A stretch of 64,000 nucleotides of DNA from Flavobacterium zhairuonense (GCF_004352915.1 NZ_SJSY01000071.1:62001-126000), one strand, 5' to 3'. Counted from the stretch's first letter, positions 18,101-26,049 are shown. The notes: generated by a model not told the origin, from the sequence alone. Program-made: numbers and translations.

Positions 18101-18644
18101 TTTCGGTCTTGAATTTTTCTGAATAGGTATAATCAAATATCTTTTCATATATGCTTATCATTGTATTTTTTAAAAGATTTTCATTTTGCAATGTTTCAGC
18201 CATTGCCTCATTTATATGATTTTTAAAGTTCTTTTCAGTCCAAGTCAAGAAATCAGCATCGGCCGTTTCAATATTAGTTCGGCTTCTGATTTGATAATTG
18301 CTTTTGTAGAAATAATCATTCAGACATTTTGCGTAGACTATTTTTAGAATAGCTTTAGAAGGGACAGAAACTTGGCTTATAGTCAGTTTTAAATTGTTTA
18401 TAATCTTAGTTTGAGCATCTTCTTCAAGAATTTGAATGTATTTCGATTGGTAGAAAAAGGATTTTATGATTTGTTCTTCGTCTTTTTTTGCTTTTGCATT
18501 TTTGTAAATATCGACGACAATTTCATTTGCAGATCTTATTTTTCCTTCGGTTTCAAGAGCAATAACTTTATCCCATTTTTTATCGTTTTGTTGTGCGAAA
18601 ATTGCTGTCGAAAGAAATAAGAATACAAATAATATATTTTTCAT
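12099..18644 (-). CDS. Alpha-2-macroglobulin family protein with embedded SusC-like plug module
   Basis: A 2181-residue exported protein with a signal peptide (MKNILFVFLFLSTAIFAQQ). The ATG at 18644 is chosen because an in-frame start 61 codons upstream lacks a signal. Bacterial macroglobulins trap proteases in the periplasm after bait cleavage. The MG2 domain (about 560-650) carries AIYRPGQTVYFKG. The thioester motif CAEQ is present at Cys1635 (YEHECAEQTFARF). The MG7/A2M stretch starts at NLSETAFFFPHL. Between these, residues about 1175-1395 form a carboxypeptidase-regulatory-like domain (GLPLPGVSVTVKGTKR, FDGYYEI, FSYIGTKT) and a TonB-plug-like part (LKEVVVTAYG, YIIDGEIS, IYGSKGSEGAILITTKK). 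The reading frame is continuous. No pbpC-like partner gene is adjacent. Confidence 0.9.
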   Translation of the reverse strand: MKNILFVFLFLSTAIFAQQNDKKWDKVIALETEGKIRSANEIVVDIYKNAKAKKDEEQIIKSFFYQSKYIQILEEDAQTKIINNLKLTISQVSVPSKAILKIVYAKCLNDYFYKSNYQIRSRTNIETADADFLTWTEKNFKNHINEAMAETLQNENLLKNTMISIYEKIFDYTYSEKFKTENLYDYVLAENINFYTQKLSTWQIPKNIFIPYKKDFFGNSSAFTKLNLDFINDQNLHLVISLYQKKERDNPSSQNQFERLLFCKNYLFQTDDDYLKALNKIQKNTDSKTLIQKIQLEKTQYLISSASKKLHPDYNSRALATLDSIIDVNNNSNARENAFNQKQNLLSKSITVQLQKYIYNNENTRAHIKYKNVENLKISFYKIDQKQVLSFTGYSFSRDAYAEEIAKNKQPEITETYTLKNKKDYFQYSTEVLLPHLKTGSYLVYFETTKDTEGEKATAYETLTVTNFTIAASETNGIETYQVLDRKNGNPIKNATFKSPRFTTITDKNGKVSYQQKSNNRNYETLQVASENDTITIDNSYINRIYSYSANQQENLRAKVEFYLDRAIYRPGQTVYFKGIAIQKNSDKTTIVPNTAFQVLVKDPNSNKIEEFNITTNEFGSFSGEFTLPKTGLTGSFKITAERPADFEKEKEKYPFWLNTDFDYSQTNFKVEEYKRPKFEVLFDPKKESFQVNQSVKIKGSAKAFAGSNVSDATVNYTVTRYTNYTRNYFGKEDEEEITEGEVKTDASGKFTIDFVALPPEDANKAQLPIFTYEIEVSVTDINGETHDSGTSIKVGYHDLILEASLPNKIQTKDKNNILLTSTNLNGESKAIKGEVKMYFVRPLLNKFKTRELEKPEIETISDEDFEKLFPFEITGKEFLEDPEEILVYSKKVDTEKDKTILLDFISNYKSGSYKIVFSANDSFKNLIEATTNFELTQSKDKYDSSKLFTIQQINDDPKKDGFVELKVTSPISDLYINTAGNYKSTVFFEETYHLQNNELIIRIPLKSEFEKILKLTFESVFENQVFNDELNVTLKSEIPKLEWKAKSFRNKIEPGSNETWSFQLKAENSKKEAEVLASMYDSSLDKFTTKEWMAPEINSYNYNSGNRKTVLGFGQIYQTIKNLNSYISKVQYTNESTNLIWFGFDFNNPNNAYQQSQYLKQLTKKVRKPSNAKLISGIITDNTGLPLPGVSVTVKGTKRTTISSFDGYYEIDAATGEEIIFSYIGTKTTSAKVGKTKIINQTLEDDSNSLKEVVVTAYGVQKKQSVTGYATQVSAARMVVEEDNAVYNASRIDGAVPRGVQIVPGDINNPEYYFQTNKVKFIPGQKITSGLTSMVINASTLYIIDGEISSEENFKKLNPEELLDIDFLNPDKAIKIYGSKGSEGAILITTKKSLEVLSQVKARKNLSETAFFFPHLKTDEKGNISFNFTSPEALTAWKLRLLAHNKDAVSGYLEKSVVTQKELMVLPNFPRFLREKDTIVISAKISNVTNEIKTGIATLQFFDATTMQPIDAKMLNAKNIKNFTIPAFGNTTANWTIAIPEGLQGVQYKIVAKAGNFSDGEENIIPVLTNNMLVTESIPLWVRENSTKEYTFENLKNNTSTTLRNHQFTLEYTSNPTWIAIKSLPYLMEYEHECAEQTFARFYANALASEIISSNPKIAAIFETWRKNGKLNSKLEENEELKSIILAETPWLKDAQNEDEQKKNLALLFDLEKMKTSQEATFEKLKQKQKASGGFPWFDGYEESEYITRHILAGLGHLAKLSQSEDNEEKIDEIAKTGISFLDNNFLEYHKNRSKNLKATDKLIWINPHSDLHYFYTRSFYLKKYPLSDELKKASKLYLEMAKKDWLQYSLYEKGLTALTLNRFGEKETAKKIIESLKETSSNNEDWGMYWIANKAGWYWYQAPIETQALLIEAFAEVTNDTKSVDAMKVWLLKNKQTKNWPTTKSTTEAIYALLMQGTDWLSVKDNTVIKLGDEKIVTKKLAENEKEAETGYIKLNWKPEEIKKEMASIKIENKSKVPGFGGVYWQYFEDLDKIKNNSGAVLSVSKELYLEKNTLKGDELQKITTENSLKVGDLVTVRLIITSKEDMEYVHLKDMRASCFEPVNVLSEYQYRDRLGYYMSTKDVATHFFFDRINKGTYVLEYDIRVNNIGEFSNGITTIQSMYAPEFTSHTKGIRVKVQ
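14460..15125 (-). other. Embedded carboxypeptidase-regulatory plus TonB-plug module inside the macroglobulin gene
   Basis: This coding segment, about residues 1175-1395 of the macroglobulin, resembles the N-terminal part of the SusC protein encoded at 29173-32418. Both have the (V/I)SG.(V/I).DN.G.PLPGVSV.VKGTK pattern, an FDG turn, FSYIG, a VVVT signal before the plug and a GA(I/L)IITTKK-like plug end. It sits just before the MG7-type stretch, where the protease bait region lies in other bacterial macroglobulins. The boundaries are approximate. Confidence 0.8.
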
Positions 18645-18763
18645 AAATCGGTTTTCTTGTATAGAGTATTGTTTTGTGGAAAAGGTTGGTTTGCGATTAA
18701 AAATATTTTTCGTACAAATTACTAATTTCTGTTCAAAAGCAAATGATGCATTTTTTATTTCCT

Positions 18764-18771
18764 TATTTTTG
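18764..18771 (+). promoter_or_regulatory. -7 box four bases before the TPR gene start
   Basis: TATTTTTG matches TAnnTTTG and is separated from the ATG at 18776 by four bases, so transcription would start at or beside the start codon. No TTG at the -33 distance. Confidence 0.4.
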
Positions 18772-18775
18772 ATAT

Positions 18776-19462
18776 ATGAAAAAGTTGCTAATTTTCTTTT
18801 TAATTGTTCCAATATGCTGTTGGTCACAGTCTAATTTTGAAAAAGCAGAAAAATTATTTCAGTCTAAAAAATACAGTGAAGCCCAATTGCTTTTTGAAGG
18901 AATTTTAAAAAATAATCCATCAGATGTAAAAACGTTGGAGTATTTGGGTGAAATTTCGGCGCACCAAAAATCTTGGGTGAAAGGTGCAGAATATTTCAAA
19001 AAATTAAAAGAATTGAAACCCACTGTAGCCGATTATTTTTTTAAATATGGAGGCTGTTTGGCAATGCATTCTTTAGAAGTGAATAGAATCAAAGCTTTTG
19101 GAATGGTGGGCGATATGAAAGAAGCTTTTGAAAAAGCCATTGAACTCAATCCGAAACACGTTCAGGCCAGATGGGCATTGATAGAAATTTATTTGCAATT
19201 GCCTGGAATTCTTGGCGGAAGCGAATCAAAAGCACTCGCATATTCAAATGAATTAGCCCAATTTTCACCTGTTGACGGTTATTTATCCAGAGGACGAATC
19301 GACGAATATTTTAAAAGATATGATTCGGCTGAAAAAAATTATAAAAAAGCACATGAAATTGGCAATTCAAAAGTCACGTTTCAAAAATTATATAATTTAT
19401 ATTTGAACAAATTAAAAGACACAAAAAAAGCACAGGATTTGAAACGAAAATTCGAAGCTTAA
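18776..19462 (+). CDS. Exported TPR-repeat protein
   Basis: A 228-residue protein with a signal peptide (MKKLLIFFLIVPICCWSQ) and at least three TPR-like helix pairs: NFEKAEKLFQSKKYSEAQLLFE, a second around GEISAHQKSWVKGAEYFKK, a third around AFEKAIELNPKHVQARWAL, and a last around YFKRYDSAEKNYKKAHEIG. The middle region LQLPGILGGSESKALAYSNEL is typical of a flavobacterial TPR subgroup. TPRs serve protein contacts; no enzyme is seen. It is divergent from the macroglobulin gene with 131 bases between the starts and could share its regulation. It lies 69 bases upstream of mpl on the same strand. Confidence 0.85.
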   Translation: MKKLLIFFLIVPICCWSQSNFEKAEKLFQSKKYSEAQLLFEGILKNNPSDVKTLEYLGEISAHQKSWVKGAEYFKKLKELKPTVADYFFKYGGCLAMHSLEVNRIKAFGMVGDMKEAFEKAIELNPKHVQARWALIEIYLQLPGILGGSESKALAYSNELAQFSPVDGYLSRGRIDEYFKRYDSAEKNYKKAHEIGNSKVTFQKLYNLYLNKLKDTKKAQDLKRKFEA

Positions 19463-19531
19463 AATAAAAATCTCAAAACCGAATTCTGAAAAATTAATTG
19501 GAATTTGGAATTTAATAAATTGAAATTTTAA

Positions 19532-20887
19532 ATGAAAACACATTTCATCGCGATAGGCGGAAGTGCAATGCACAACTTAGCATTAGCATTGCATAACAAA
19601 GGATATCAGGTTACAGGAAGCGACGATGCTATTTTTGAGCCATCAAAATCAAGATTAGAAAAAAAAGGAATTCTTCCGGCTGAATTAGGCTGGTTTCCAG
19701 AAAAAATTACTGCTGATATCGATGCAATCATTTTAGGAATGCACGCAAAAGCAGATAATCCAGAATTGCTGAAAGCGCAGGAATTGGGATTGAAAATTTA
19801 TTCGTATCCGGAATTTTTATACGAACAATCTAAAAATAAAACGCGTGTTGTAATTGGCGGTTCTCATGGTAAAACGACAATTACTTCGATGATTTTGCAC
19901 GTTATGCATTATCATAATATTGCTGTAGATTATATGGTAGGGGCGCAGTTGGAAGGTTTTGACACGATGGTTCATCTTACTGAAGAAAATGATTTTATGG
20001 TTTTGGAAGGTGATGAGTATTTGTCTTCGCCAATTGACAGACGTCCGAAATTTCATTTATATCAGCCAAATATTGCTTTGATTTCTGGAATTGCTTGGGA
20101 TCATATTAATGTGTTTCCAACTTATGAAAATTATGTAGAGCAGTTTGAAATTTTCATTCAAAAAATTACAAACGGTGGTATTTTAGTATATAATGAAAAT
20201 GATCCAGAAGTAAAACGTGTTGCCGAAGCAGCGACGAATCCAATTCGTAAACTGGCTTATTCAACTCCAAATTATAGCGTAAATGATGGTGTAACTTTAT
20301 TAGAAACTCCCGAAGGCGATATGCCAATTGAAGTTTTTGGCGCTCACAATTTGAATAATCTAGCAGGAGCAAAATGGATTTGTCAAAATATGGGTGTTGA
20401 CGAAGCTGATTTTTATGAAGCAATTGCTAGTTTTAAAGGTGCATCAAAACGTTTGGAAAAAATTGCTGAAGGAAAAGGAAAAGTGGCATATAAAGATTTT
20501 GCACACTCACCAAGTAAAGTTGCCGCAACTACAAAAGCGGTTAAAGAACAATATCCGAACAGAACTTTAGTTGCTTGTTTGGAATTGCATACGTACAGCA
20601 GTTTAAATGCTGCATTTTTGAAAGAGTATGAAGGTGCGCTAGAATATGCTGATGTTGCAGTGGTATTTTATTCGCCAGATGCTGTCAAGATCAAACAATT
20701 AGAAGAAGTGACTTACGATCAGATTGCTACAGCATTCAACAGAAAAGATTTAATTATTTATACAAATCCAGCTGAATTCAAAGAATATTTGTTCAATTTG
20801 AATTTAGATAATTCGGCACTTTTATTAATGAGTTCTGGAAATTACGGCGGATTGAATTTTGACGAAGTTAAAGGTTTGATTAATTAG
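19532..20887 (+). CDS. mpl: UDP-N-acetylmuramate:tripeptide ligase (Mpl, cell-wall recycling)
   Basis: A Mur ligase family enzyme that joins recycled L-Ala-gamma-D-Glu-meso-DAP to UDP-MurNAc. The 451-residue protein begins MKTHFIAIGGSAMHNLALAL, the Mpl version of the N-terminal Rossmann fold. The ATP site is GGSHGKTTITSM (about 108-119). The central domain has EGDEYLSSPIDRRPKF, and GAHNLNNLAGA and KDFAHSPSKVAATTKA are characteristic. MurC would show a different N-terminus (GIGGxGMS), so Mpl is preferred. A strong hairpin terminator follows. Confidence 0.93.
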   Translation: MKTHFIAIGGSAMHNLALALHNKGYQVTGSDDAIFEPSKSRLEKKGILPAELGWFPEKITADIDAIILGMHAKADNPELLKAQELGLKIYSYPEFLYEQSKNKTRVVIGGSHGKTTITSMILHVMHYHNIAVDYMVGAQLEGFDTMVHLTEENDFMVLEGDEYLSSPIDRRPKFHLYQPNIALISGIAWDHINVFPTYENYVEQFEIFIQKITNGGILVYNENDPEVKRVAEAATNPIRKLAYSTPNYSVNDGVTLLETPEGDMPIEVFGAHNLNNLAGAKWICQNMGVDEADFYEAIASFKGASKRLEKIAEGKGKVAYKDFAHSPSKVAATTKAVKEQYPNRTLVACLELHTYSSLNAAFLKEYEGALEYADVAVVFYSPDAVKIKQLEEVTYDQIATAFNRKDLIIYTNPAEFKEYLFNLNLDNSALLLMSSGNYGGLNFDEVKGLIN

Positions 20888-20918
20888 ATAATTTGTCAAT
20901 TAGTCAATGAGATAATAT

Positions 20919-20950
20919 GCCGATTGTTACAGACAATCGGCTTTTTTTTT
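20919..20950 (+). terminator. Terminator after mpl
   Basis: GCCGATTGT (20919-20927) and ACAATCGGC (20933-20941) pair around a five-base loop and are followed by nine T residues. Confidence 0.92.
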
Positions 20951-21073
20951 GGAGCTTGGAATTTTCCAATTGATAAATTTTCTAATTATCTAATTGCCAT
21001 ATTTTCTATTTTTTTATTTTGAGCGATTTTTCTTTCTTTTTGATATATTAGCTTTTCAAAAATTATCTAATTT

Positions 21074-21763
21074 ATGGAACAAGCTCATTTCCCAATTACA
21101 AATTGGTCAGAAGACGATAGGCCTCGTGAAAAATTAATGCTTAAAGGAAAAAGTGTTTTAAGTGATGCCGAATTAATTGCAATTTTGATTGGCTCTGGAA
21201 GCCGAAATGAATCGGCTGTTGATTTAAGCAAAAGAATTTTGAAGAATGCTGAAAGTCTCAACGCTTTAGGGAAAATGTCGATTTCGCAATTAATGAATTT
21301 TAAAGGGATAGGCGAGGCAAAGGCGATCACCATTATCGCAGCTATGGAGCTCGGACGTCGTCGTCGGGCTGAAGATGCAGCGGAGTTGATTAAAATTACA
21401 TTGAGCAAATTAGTTTTTGAATTGATGGTTCCTATTATTGGTGAATTGGCTCATGAAGAATTTTGGGTACTTTTTCTGAATAATTCTAATAAGGTTATTT
21501 CAAAGTCCCAATTAAGTAAAGGTGGTATTACAGGAACCGTTGTTGATGTTAGGCTGGTTTTTAAACTGGCACTTGAAAATGGAGCTACTAGCTTGATTTT
21601 GTGTCATAATCATCCGTCAGGAAATTTATCTCCCAGTGAAGCTGACATACAGATTACCAAACGCATAAAACAGGTAGGTGAAAGTTTAGATGTTAAAGTT
21701 TTGGACCATTTGATCATAACTGAATCAAAATATTATAGTTTTGTAGATGAAGGAATTTTTTAG
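21074..21763 (+). CDS. radC: RadC family JAB-domain protein
   Basis: A 229-residue protein with an N-terminal helix-hairpin-helix region (MNFKGIGEAKAITIIAAMELGRR) and a C-terminal JAB/MPN metal-binding domain. The signature LILCHNHPSGNLSPSEADIQIT is complete, giving the His-x-His and Asp zinc ligands at about 180-193. The old link to DNA repair is not supported for this family; nuclease or deubiquitinase-like activity is not established. The next gene starts three bases after its stop, so the two are probably co-transcribed. Confidence 0.93.
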   Translation: MEQAHFPITNWSEDDRPREKLMLKGKSVLSDAELIAILIGSGSRNESAVDLSKRILKNAESLNALGKMSISQLMNFKGIGEAKAITIIAAMELGRRRRAEDAAELIKITLSKLVFELMVPIIGELAHEEFWVLFLNNSNKVISKSQLSKGGITGTVVDVRLVFKLALENGATSLILCHNHPSGNLSPSEADIQITKRIKQVGESLDVKVLDHLIITESKYYSFVDEGIF

Positions 21764-21766
21764 ATT

Positions 21767-22453
21767 ATGAATACCACTATTACCGACATCTTTTTTGATT
21801 TAGACCATACACTTTGGGATTTTGACAAAAACTCAGAAATGGCTTTTGATCGTATTTTCAAGACAAAATATCCAGAAATCAAAACTGAGGATTTTATTGA
21901 AAAATATATTCCTATCAATCAGTCTTGTTGGAAGTTATATCAAAACGATGAAATAACTCATGTTGAATTGCGTTACAACAGATTAAAGCTTTCTTTTGAT
22001 GCATTGAATTATGAAATTTCAGATGAAAGTATCAATGAAATTGCAAATGATTATATTGAATATTTGACTGATAACAATCATCTTTTTGATGGAGCGATCG
22101 AGGTATTGGAATATCTTAAACCCAAATACAGATTGCATATCATTACAAATGGCTTTGCAAAAGTTCAAGATAAGAAAATAAACAATGCATCACTTTCGGG
22201 TTATTTTGATACCATTACAAATTCTGAATTAGCTGGTGTAAAAAAACCAAATAGTATTATCTTTGATTATGCTGTAAATTTGGCTCAAGCTTCAAAAGAA
22301 AACAGTATCATGATTGGCGACTGTTTAGATGCAGATGTCAATGGTGCATTAAATGCAGGTTTGGATGCCATTTTCTTTAATGAGAAAAAAATTGATGTTG
22401 CTCAAAATATTAAACAAATAAACCATTTATTAGAACTTAAAAAATATTTATAA
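21767..22453 (+). CDS. YjjG-type HAD nucleotide phosphatase
   Basis: A 228-residue haloacid-dehalogenase family hydrolase. Motif I is FFDLDHTLWDFDKN with the nucleophile Asp at about residue 11. Motif II is the Thr in HIITNGF. The Lys is in GVKKPNS. Motif IV is MIGDCLDADVNGALNAG. The DHTLWD pattern and an alpha-helical cap at about 20-90 point to the YjjG group, which dephosphorylates noncanonical pyrimidine nucleotides; that substrate is by family, not shown here. It lies three bases after radC. Its stop codon overlaps the next start in TAATG, suggesting coupled translation. Confidence 0.9.
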   Translation: MNTTITDIFFDLDHTLWDFDKNSEMAFDRIFKTKYPEIKTEDFIEKYIPINQSCWKLYQNDEITHVELRYNRLKLSFDALNYEISDESINEIANDYIEYLTDNNHLFDGAIEVLEYLKPKYRLHIITNGFAKVQDKKINNASLSGYFDTITNSELAGVKKPNSIIFDYAVNLAQASKENSIMIGDCLDADVNGALNAGLDAIFFNEKKIDVAQNIKQINHLLELKKYL

Positions 22454-23244
22454 TGATGAAAATTAAATTTTTGTTGACTGTACTTTTTGTTTCGGTTGTT
22501 GGGTTTGCACAATCTGCTCAATCTTCACAAGCTGTTAATGATTACAAAGCGGTTATAGTGCCTTTAAAATATGATTTCTTAAAATCAGACAATCAATACA
22601 GAATGTCAACAATAAGCAAAGGAAATTTGACTAAAGCTGGTTTTCAGGCTTTTTATGCCAATGAAGAACTTCCGGCTGAACTTAATGATCGTTGCCAGCT
22701 TTTATATATGGATGTAAAAAAAGATAACGGTTTTTTGGTTACTAAACTTTTTGTGGAGCTAAAAGATTGTTACGGTACAGTAGTTTATACTTCTGAAGTT
22801 GGAAAAAGCAAAGAAAAAGATTATGAAATAGCATATAGAGAAAGTTTGAATATGGCCTTTATTTCAATCAACAATCTTCATTATAAATATAGCGGAAAAA
22901 CAGTTACTCCTAGCGGAAAAGCAGGTATGATTACGGCAGCTCCAGTTGCAGTTGCGGCGGCAGCTAAGCCTGCTCAAGCACAAGTACAGACAACTGTCGC
23001 GACTCCGGTTCCTGATGTTACAGATCCAAACTTGCTTTACGCACAGCCAACAGATAACGGATTTCAATTAATTGACAAAACACCAAAAGTGGTAATGAAA
23101 TTATTGAAAACGTCACGTCCAGATTCATTCATTGCGATTAAAGATGGAGTTCAAGGAACTTTGAATGCTAAAGACAATCAATGGTTTTTTGAATACTATC
23201 AAAACGATAAATTAGTTTCTGAAAAAGTTTCAGTTAAATTCTAA
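22453..23244 (+). CDS. Unknown exported protein with Ala/Pro/Val linker
   Basis: I do not recognise a family. The 263-residue protein has a signal peptide (MMKIKFLLTVLFVSVVGFAQS) and a first domain (about 27-160) with mixed strands and two cysteines that could pair (LNDRCQLLYMDV and LKDCYGTVVY). A low-complexity Ala/Val/Pro/Gln linker follows (about 160-190), then a short C-terminal domain (LLYAQPTDNGFQLIDKTPKV to the end). The start overlaps the previous stop as TAATGATG, and the second ATG (22456) is equally possible. It converges with rarA with only 14 bases between stops. Confidence 0.75.
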   Translation: MMKIKFLLTVLFVSVVGFAQSAQSSQAVNDYKAVIVPLKYDFLKSDNQYRMSTISKGNLTKAGFQAFYANEELPAELNDRCQLLYMDVKKDNGFLVTKLFVELKDCYGTVVYTSEVGKSKEKDYEIAYRESLNMAFISINNLHYKYSGKTVTPSGKAGMITAAPVAVAAAAKPAQAQVQTTVATPVPDVTDPNLLYAQPTDNGFQLIDKTPKVVMKLLKTSRPDSFIAIKDGVQGTLNAKDNQWFFEYYQNDKLVSEKVSVKF

Positions 23245-23258
23245 AAATAAAATTTGGC

Positions 23259-24536
23259 TTAATAACCATATTTATCTTTCCAGCGGTTCTTTAAAAATTC
23301 GCGGGTGCTATTCTCTCTAGAATTGTTCCCCGGATTGTAAAGAACCGTTTTTTTTATGGCATCAGGCAAAAATTCCTGTTCGGCAAAATTATTGGCATAA
23401 TCATGCGAATATTTATAATCATCGCCATAACCCAGTTCTTTCATTAGTTTGGTTGGTGCATTTCGTAAATGAATTGGAACCGGAAGATCGCCAGTCTGTT
23501 TTACCAATTGCTGTGCATTTCCAATTGCCATATAAGATGTATTGCTTTTGGGAGATGTTGCCAAATAAATTGCACATTGACTCAAAATAATACGACTTTC
23601 AGGATAGCCAATAGTTGTTACGGCTTGAAAAGTATTATTGGCCATGATAAGAGCTGTCGGATTAGCATTGCCAATATCTTCGCTTGCTAAAATCAACATT
23701 CTTCTGGCAATAAATTTTACATCTTCACCGCCTTCAATCATTCGTGCGAGCCAATAAACGGCTCCATTAGGATCGCTTCCACGAATCGATTTTATAAATG
23801 CCGAAATAATATCATAATGCTGTTCACCTGTTTTGTCATATAAAACAGTGTTTTGTTGTACAAGTTCAAAAACGCGATCATTTGTGATTGTAATTTCGTC
23901 ACCTGCAGAGGCATTTACGACCAATTCGAAAATATTGAGTAGTTTTCTGCCGTCTCCGCCAGAAAGTCGTAATAATGCTTCAGTTTCCTTTAAGATTATT
24001 TTTTGGGAAGCTAGGTAAGTATCTACTTTCATCGAACGATGCAATAACGCTTCCAGGTCTTCTTTTGTAAACGCATTTAAGATGTAAACCTGACAACGCG
24101 ACAATAATGCCGGAATAACTTCGAAACTTGGATTTTCTGTCGTTGCGCCAACTAAAGTGATCCAGCCTTTTTCAACTGCTGCTAAAAGCGAATCTTGCTG
24201 TGATTTGCTAAAACGATGAATCTCATCAATAAATAAAATCGGATTTTTGGCAGTAAATAAGCCACCACTTTGCTTTGCTTTGTCAATTACATCACGAATG
24301 TCTTTTACACCAGAATTTATGGCGCTAAGGATATAAAACGGACGTTTTGACTCCTGCGCAATAATTTGTGCCAAAGTGGTTTTTCCAGTGCCGGGAGGTC
24401 CCCAAAAAATTAAAGACGGAATAATTCCTTTTGAAATTTGTTGTGTCAAAGATCCGTTAGGGCCAACTAAATGGCTCTGACTTACATAATCTTCTAATTT
24501 TTGTGGGCGAATACGCTCGGCTAAAGGTGCTTCCAT
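23259..24536 (-). CDS. rarA: Replication-associated recombination protein A (AAA ATPase)
   Basis: A clamp-loader-like ATPase of the RarA/MgsA/WRNIP1 family that acts at stalled replication forks. The 425-residue protein begins [20 protein letters not shown], the typical N-terminus. Walker A is [12 protein letters not shown] (about 45-56), Walker [11 protein letters not shown], sensor [13 protein letters not shown] with the arginine finger in LLSRCQVY, and the C-terminal tetramerisation part has [19 protein letters not shown] and DIGNANP. The name mgsA is also used. A -7 box lies four bases upstream of the ATG, so the mRNA may be leaderless. Confidence 0.95.
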   Translation of the reverse strand: MEAPLAERIRPQKLEDYVSQSHLVGPNGSLTQQISKGIIPSLIFWGPPGTGKTTLAQIIAQESKRPFYILSAINSGVKDIRDVIDKAKQSGGLFTAKNPILFIDEIHRFSKSQQDSLLAAVEKGWITLVGATTENPSFEVIPALLSRCQVYILNAFTKEDLEALLHRSMKVDTYLASQKIILKETEALLRLSGGDGRKLLNIFELVVNASAGDEITITNDRVFELVQQNTVLYDKTGEQHYDIISAFIKSIRGSDPNGAVYWLARMIEGGEDVKFIARRMLILASEDIGNANPTALIMANNTFQAVTTIGYPESRIILSQCAIYLATSPKSNTSYMAIGNAQQLVKQTGDLPVPIHLRNAPTKLMKELGYGDDYKYSHDYANNFAEQEFLPDAIKKTVLYNPGNNSRENSTREFLKNRWKDKYGY

Positions 24537-24540
24537 ATTA

Positions 24541-24548
24541 CAAAATTA
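24541..24548 (-). promoter_or_regulatory. -7 box four bases before rarA
   Basis: TAATTTTG on the minus strand, ending four bases before the rarA ATG (24536). No -33 TTG at the normal distance. Confidence 0.4.
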
Positions 24549-24706
24549 CTGTTTTTTAATTTTAGATTTTGTCTCTAAAAGTTAAAAACAAATGATTCGG
24601 AGAAGGATTGTTGCGATCTGAGACATTTTTATAATATGACAAATTATCAGTAAATTAGAATTGGATAGTTTTTTGATGACATCAACAGAACAGATTTTTC
24701 AAAAGT

Positions 24707-25471
24707 ATGAATGATAAAGATTTCAAGTTTTCGACCGCTGTAATTGGACTTCCACTTTTTTTTGTCCTTTTTTTGTGGATCATTTATTGGCTTCAAATTC
24801 GGTTTGATTTTGATTTTTACCAAAACGGAATTTATCCAAGGGATTTTTCGGGTTTGCAAGGCGTTTTGTTTAGTCCTTTCATTCACGAAAATTTGGAGCA
24901 TTTGTATAATAATTCGATTCCGCTTTTGGTTTTGCTTGCCGCTTTGCAATATTTTTATCCAAAACAGAGTATTCCGGTTATTGGTTACGGAATTTTGTTT
25001 TCGGGTTTAATTACATGGATTATTGGCCGCGAAAACTATCATATTGGCGCAAGCGGATTAATTTATGTTTTAGTTAGCTTTATTTTTTTCAAGGGAATTC
25101 AAACGGGGTATTATCGTTTGGTCGCGCTTTCACTTTCGGTGATTTTGTTATATGGAGGAATGATCTGGTATGTTTTTCCTGATGTTGATGCAGCAATTTC
25201 ATGGGAAGGACATTTGGCAGGTTTGATAACTGGATTTGTGCTTTCATTACTTTACAAGACGCCAGAATATGCCAAACCTATTGTTTACGATTGGCAAAGA
25301 CCTGATTTTAATCCTGAAGAAGATCCTTTTATGAGACATTTTGATGAAAACGGAAACTTTGTAAATATTGAAAAACCCGAAGAAGAATCTGAATTTAAGG
25401 ATAGCTATTTTAGCTCAAGTTTTCCCGTGCATTATATCGTAACAAAATCTGAATCAGAGGATAAAAGATGA
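24707..25471 (+). CDS. Rhomboid family intramembrane serine protease
   Basis: A 254-residue polytopic membrane protein. Six membrane segments can be traced from FSTAVIGLPLFFVLFLWIIYWL to HLAGLITGFVLSLLY. The rhomboid signatures are present: HENLEHLYNNSIPLLVLLA (oxyanion helix region), the catalytic Ser in HIGASGLIYVLVSF (about 119) and the catalytic His in WEGHLAGLITG (about 164). The C-terminal tail of about 75 residues is hydrophilic and cytoplasmic, with YDWQRPDFNPEEDPFMRHFD, which recurs in flavobacterial rhomboids as far as I recall. Substrate unknown. The 170-base divergent gap to rarA contains no clear promoter for this gene. Confidence 0.92.
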   Translation: MNDKDFKFSTAVIGLPLFFVLFLWIIYWLQIRFDFDFYQNGIYPRDFSGLQGVLFSPFIHENLEHLYNNSIPLLVLLAALQYFYPKQSIPVIGYGILFSGLITWIIGRENYHIGASGLIYVLVSFIFFKGIQTGYYRLVALSLSVILLYGGMIWYVFPDVDAAISWEGHLAGLITGFVLSLLYKTPEYAKPIVYDWQRPDFNPEEDPFMRHFDENGNFVNIEKPEEESEFKDSYFSSSFPVHYIVTKSESEDKR

Positions 25472-25502
25472 GCAGTGTTTTCTGAATTGGCTTAAAAAAG
25501 AT

Positions 25503-25510
25503 TATTTTTG
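25503..25510 (+). promoter_or_regulatory. -7 box of the small exported protein gene
   Basis: TATTTTTG matches TAnnTTTG, 29 bases before the ATG at 25540. A TTG lies too close (13 bases) to be a normal -33 element. Confidence 0.4.
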
Positions 25511-25539
25511 TATGAAAATCAACTTTTATTTAGCTTGTT

Positions 25540-26046
25540 ATGAAGAAGATAGGTTTTGTGTTTATTGGCTTGCTTGTTTTGGTAAGTACGAAAATAATTG
25601 CTCAATGCGATATTAAAAACAGAGTAGCCGCTGATGGTTCGATGATGTATTATTTTGAGCCTGAAGTTTTCTATACAACAAAGTCTAAATCTTTGAAAAT
25701 AAATATTGTTACTGATAAAGAACATTATTTTATAGCATTACAGCCAACGCCATTTCCATCTAAAAAAGAAGGAAAAAAAATTAAGGCCGATTTACTCATG
25801 CACTTGGCAGATAATAAAACATATACGCTCACACATTACGACACACAGTATATCAATAACGATTCTATAATGCAGGTTCTATATCTAATTGATGATAAAG
25901 ATGTAGAATCGTTTTCTAAATTTGAAGCGCAAGTTGCCGAAATTAGAATGGAAGGAACAGAATTTGTTCGTGATTATACTTTTAAACTGCACAAGGCAGC
26001 TATAATAAGACAGCTAGCTTGTTTTTTGAAAGAAGAGGAGAAGTAA
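25540..26046 (+). CDS. Unknown small exported protein
   Basis: No family recognised. It has 168 residues, with signal peptide MKKIGFVFIGLLVLVSTKIIAQ and one cysteine just after the cleavage site. The rest is a compact mixed domain: DGSMMYYFEPEVFYTTKSKSL, a central YFIALQPTPFPSKKEGKKIKADLLMHL, and a helical C-terminus ending FKLHKAAIIRQLACFLKEEEK. It follows the rhomboid gene on the same strand but has its own -7 box. It converges with the DUF2490 gene with three bases between the two stop codons and no hairpin terminator between them. Confidence 0.75.
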   Translation: MKKIGFVFIGLLVLVSTKIIAQCDIKNRVAADGSMMYYFEPEVFYTTKSKSLKINIVTDKEHYFIALQPTPFPSKKEGKKIKADLLMHLADNKTYTLTHYDTQYINNDSIMQVLYLIDDKDVESFSKFEAQVAEIRMEGTEFVRDYTFKLHKAAIIRQLACFLKEEEK

Positions 26047-26049
26047 TAA

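Noticed and set aside
12099..18644. Macroglobulin gene as a frameshifted or chimeric artefact of two genes
   Set aside because: One open frame runs the full length, and macroglobulin features continue on both sides of the SusC-like module.
24744..25010. 88-codon open frame within the rhomboid gene
   Set aside because: Overlaps a well-supported rhomboid gene in another frame; its hydrophobic, Phe-rich sequence follows from the T-rich codons of the membrane segments.
25512..25539. Start codon at 25512 for the small exported protein
   Set aside because: It is in a different frame; the frame from 25540 has the signal peptide and the long open sequence.
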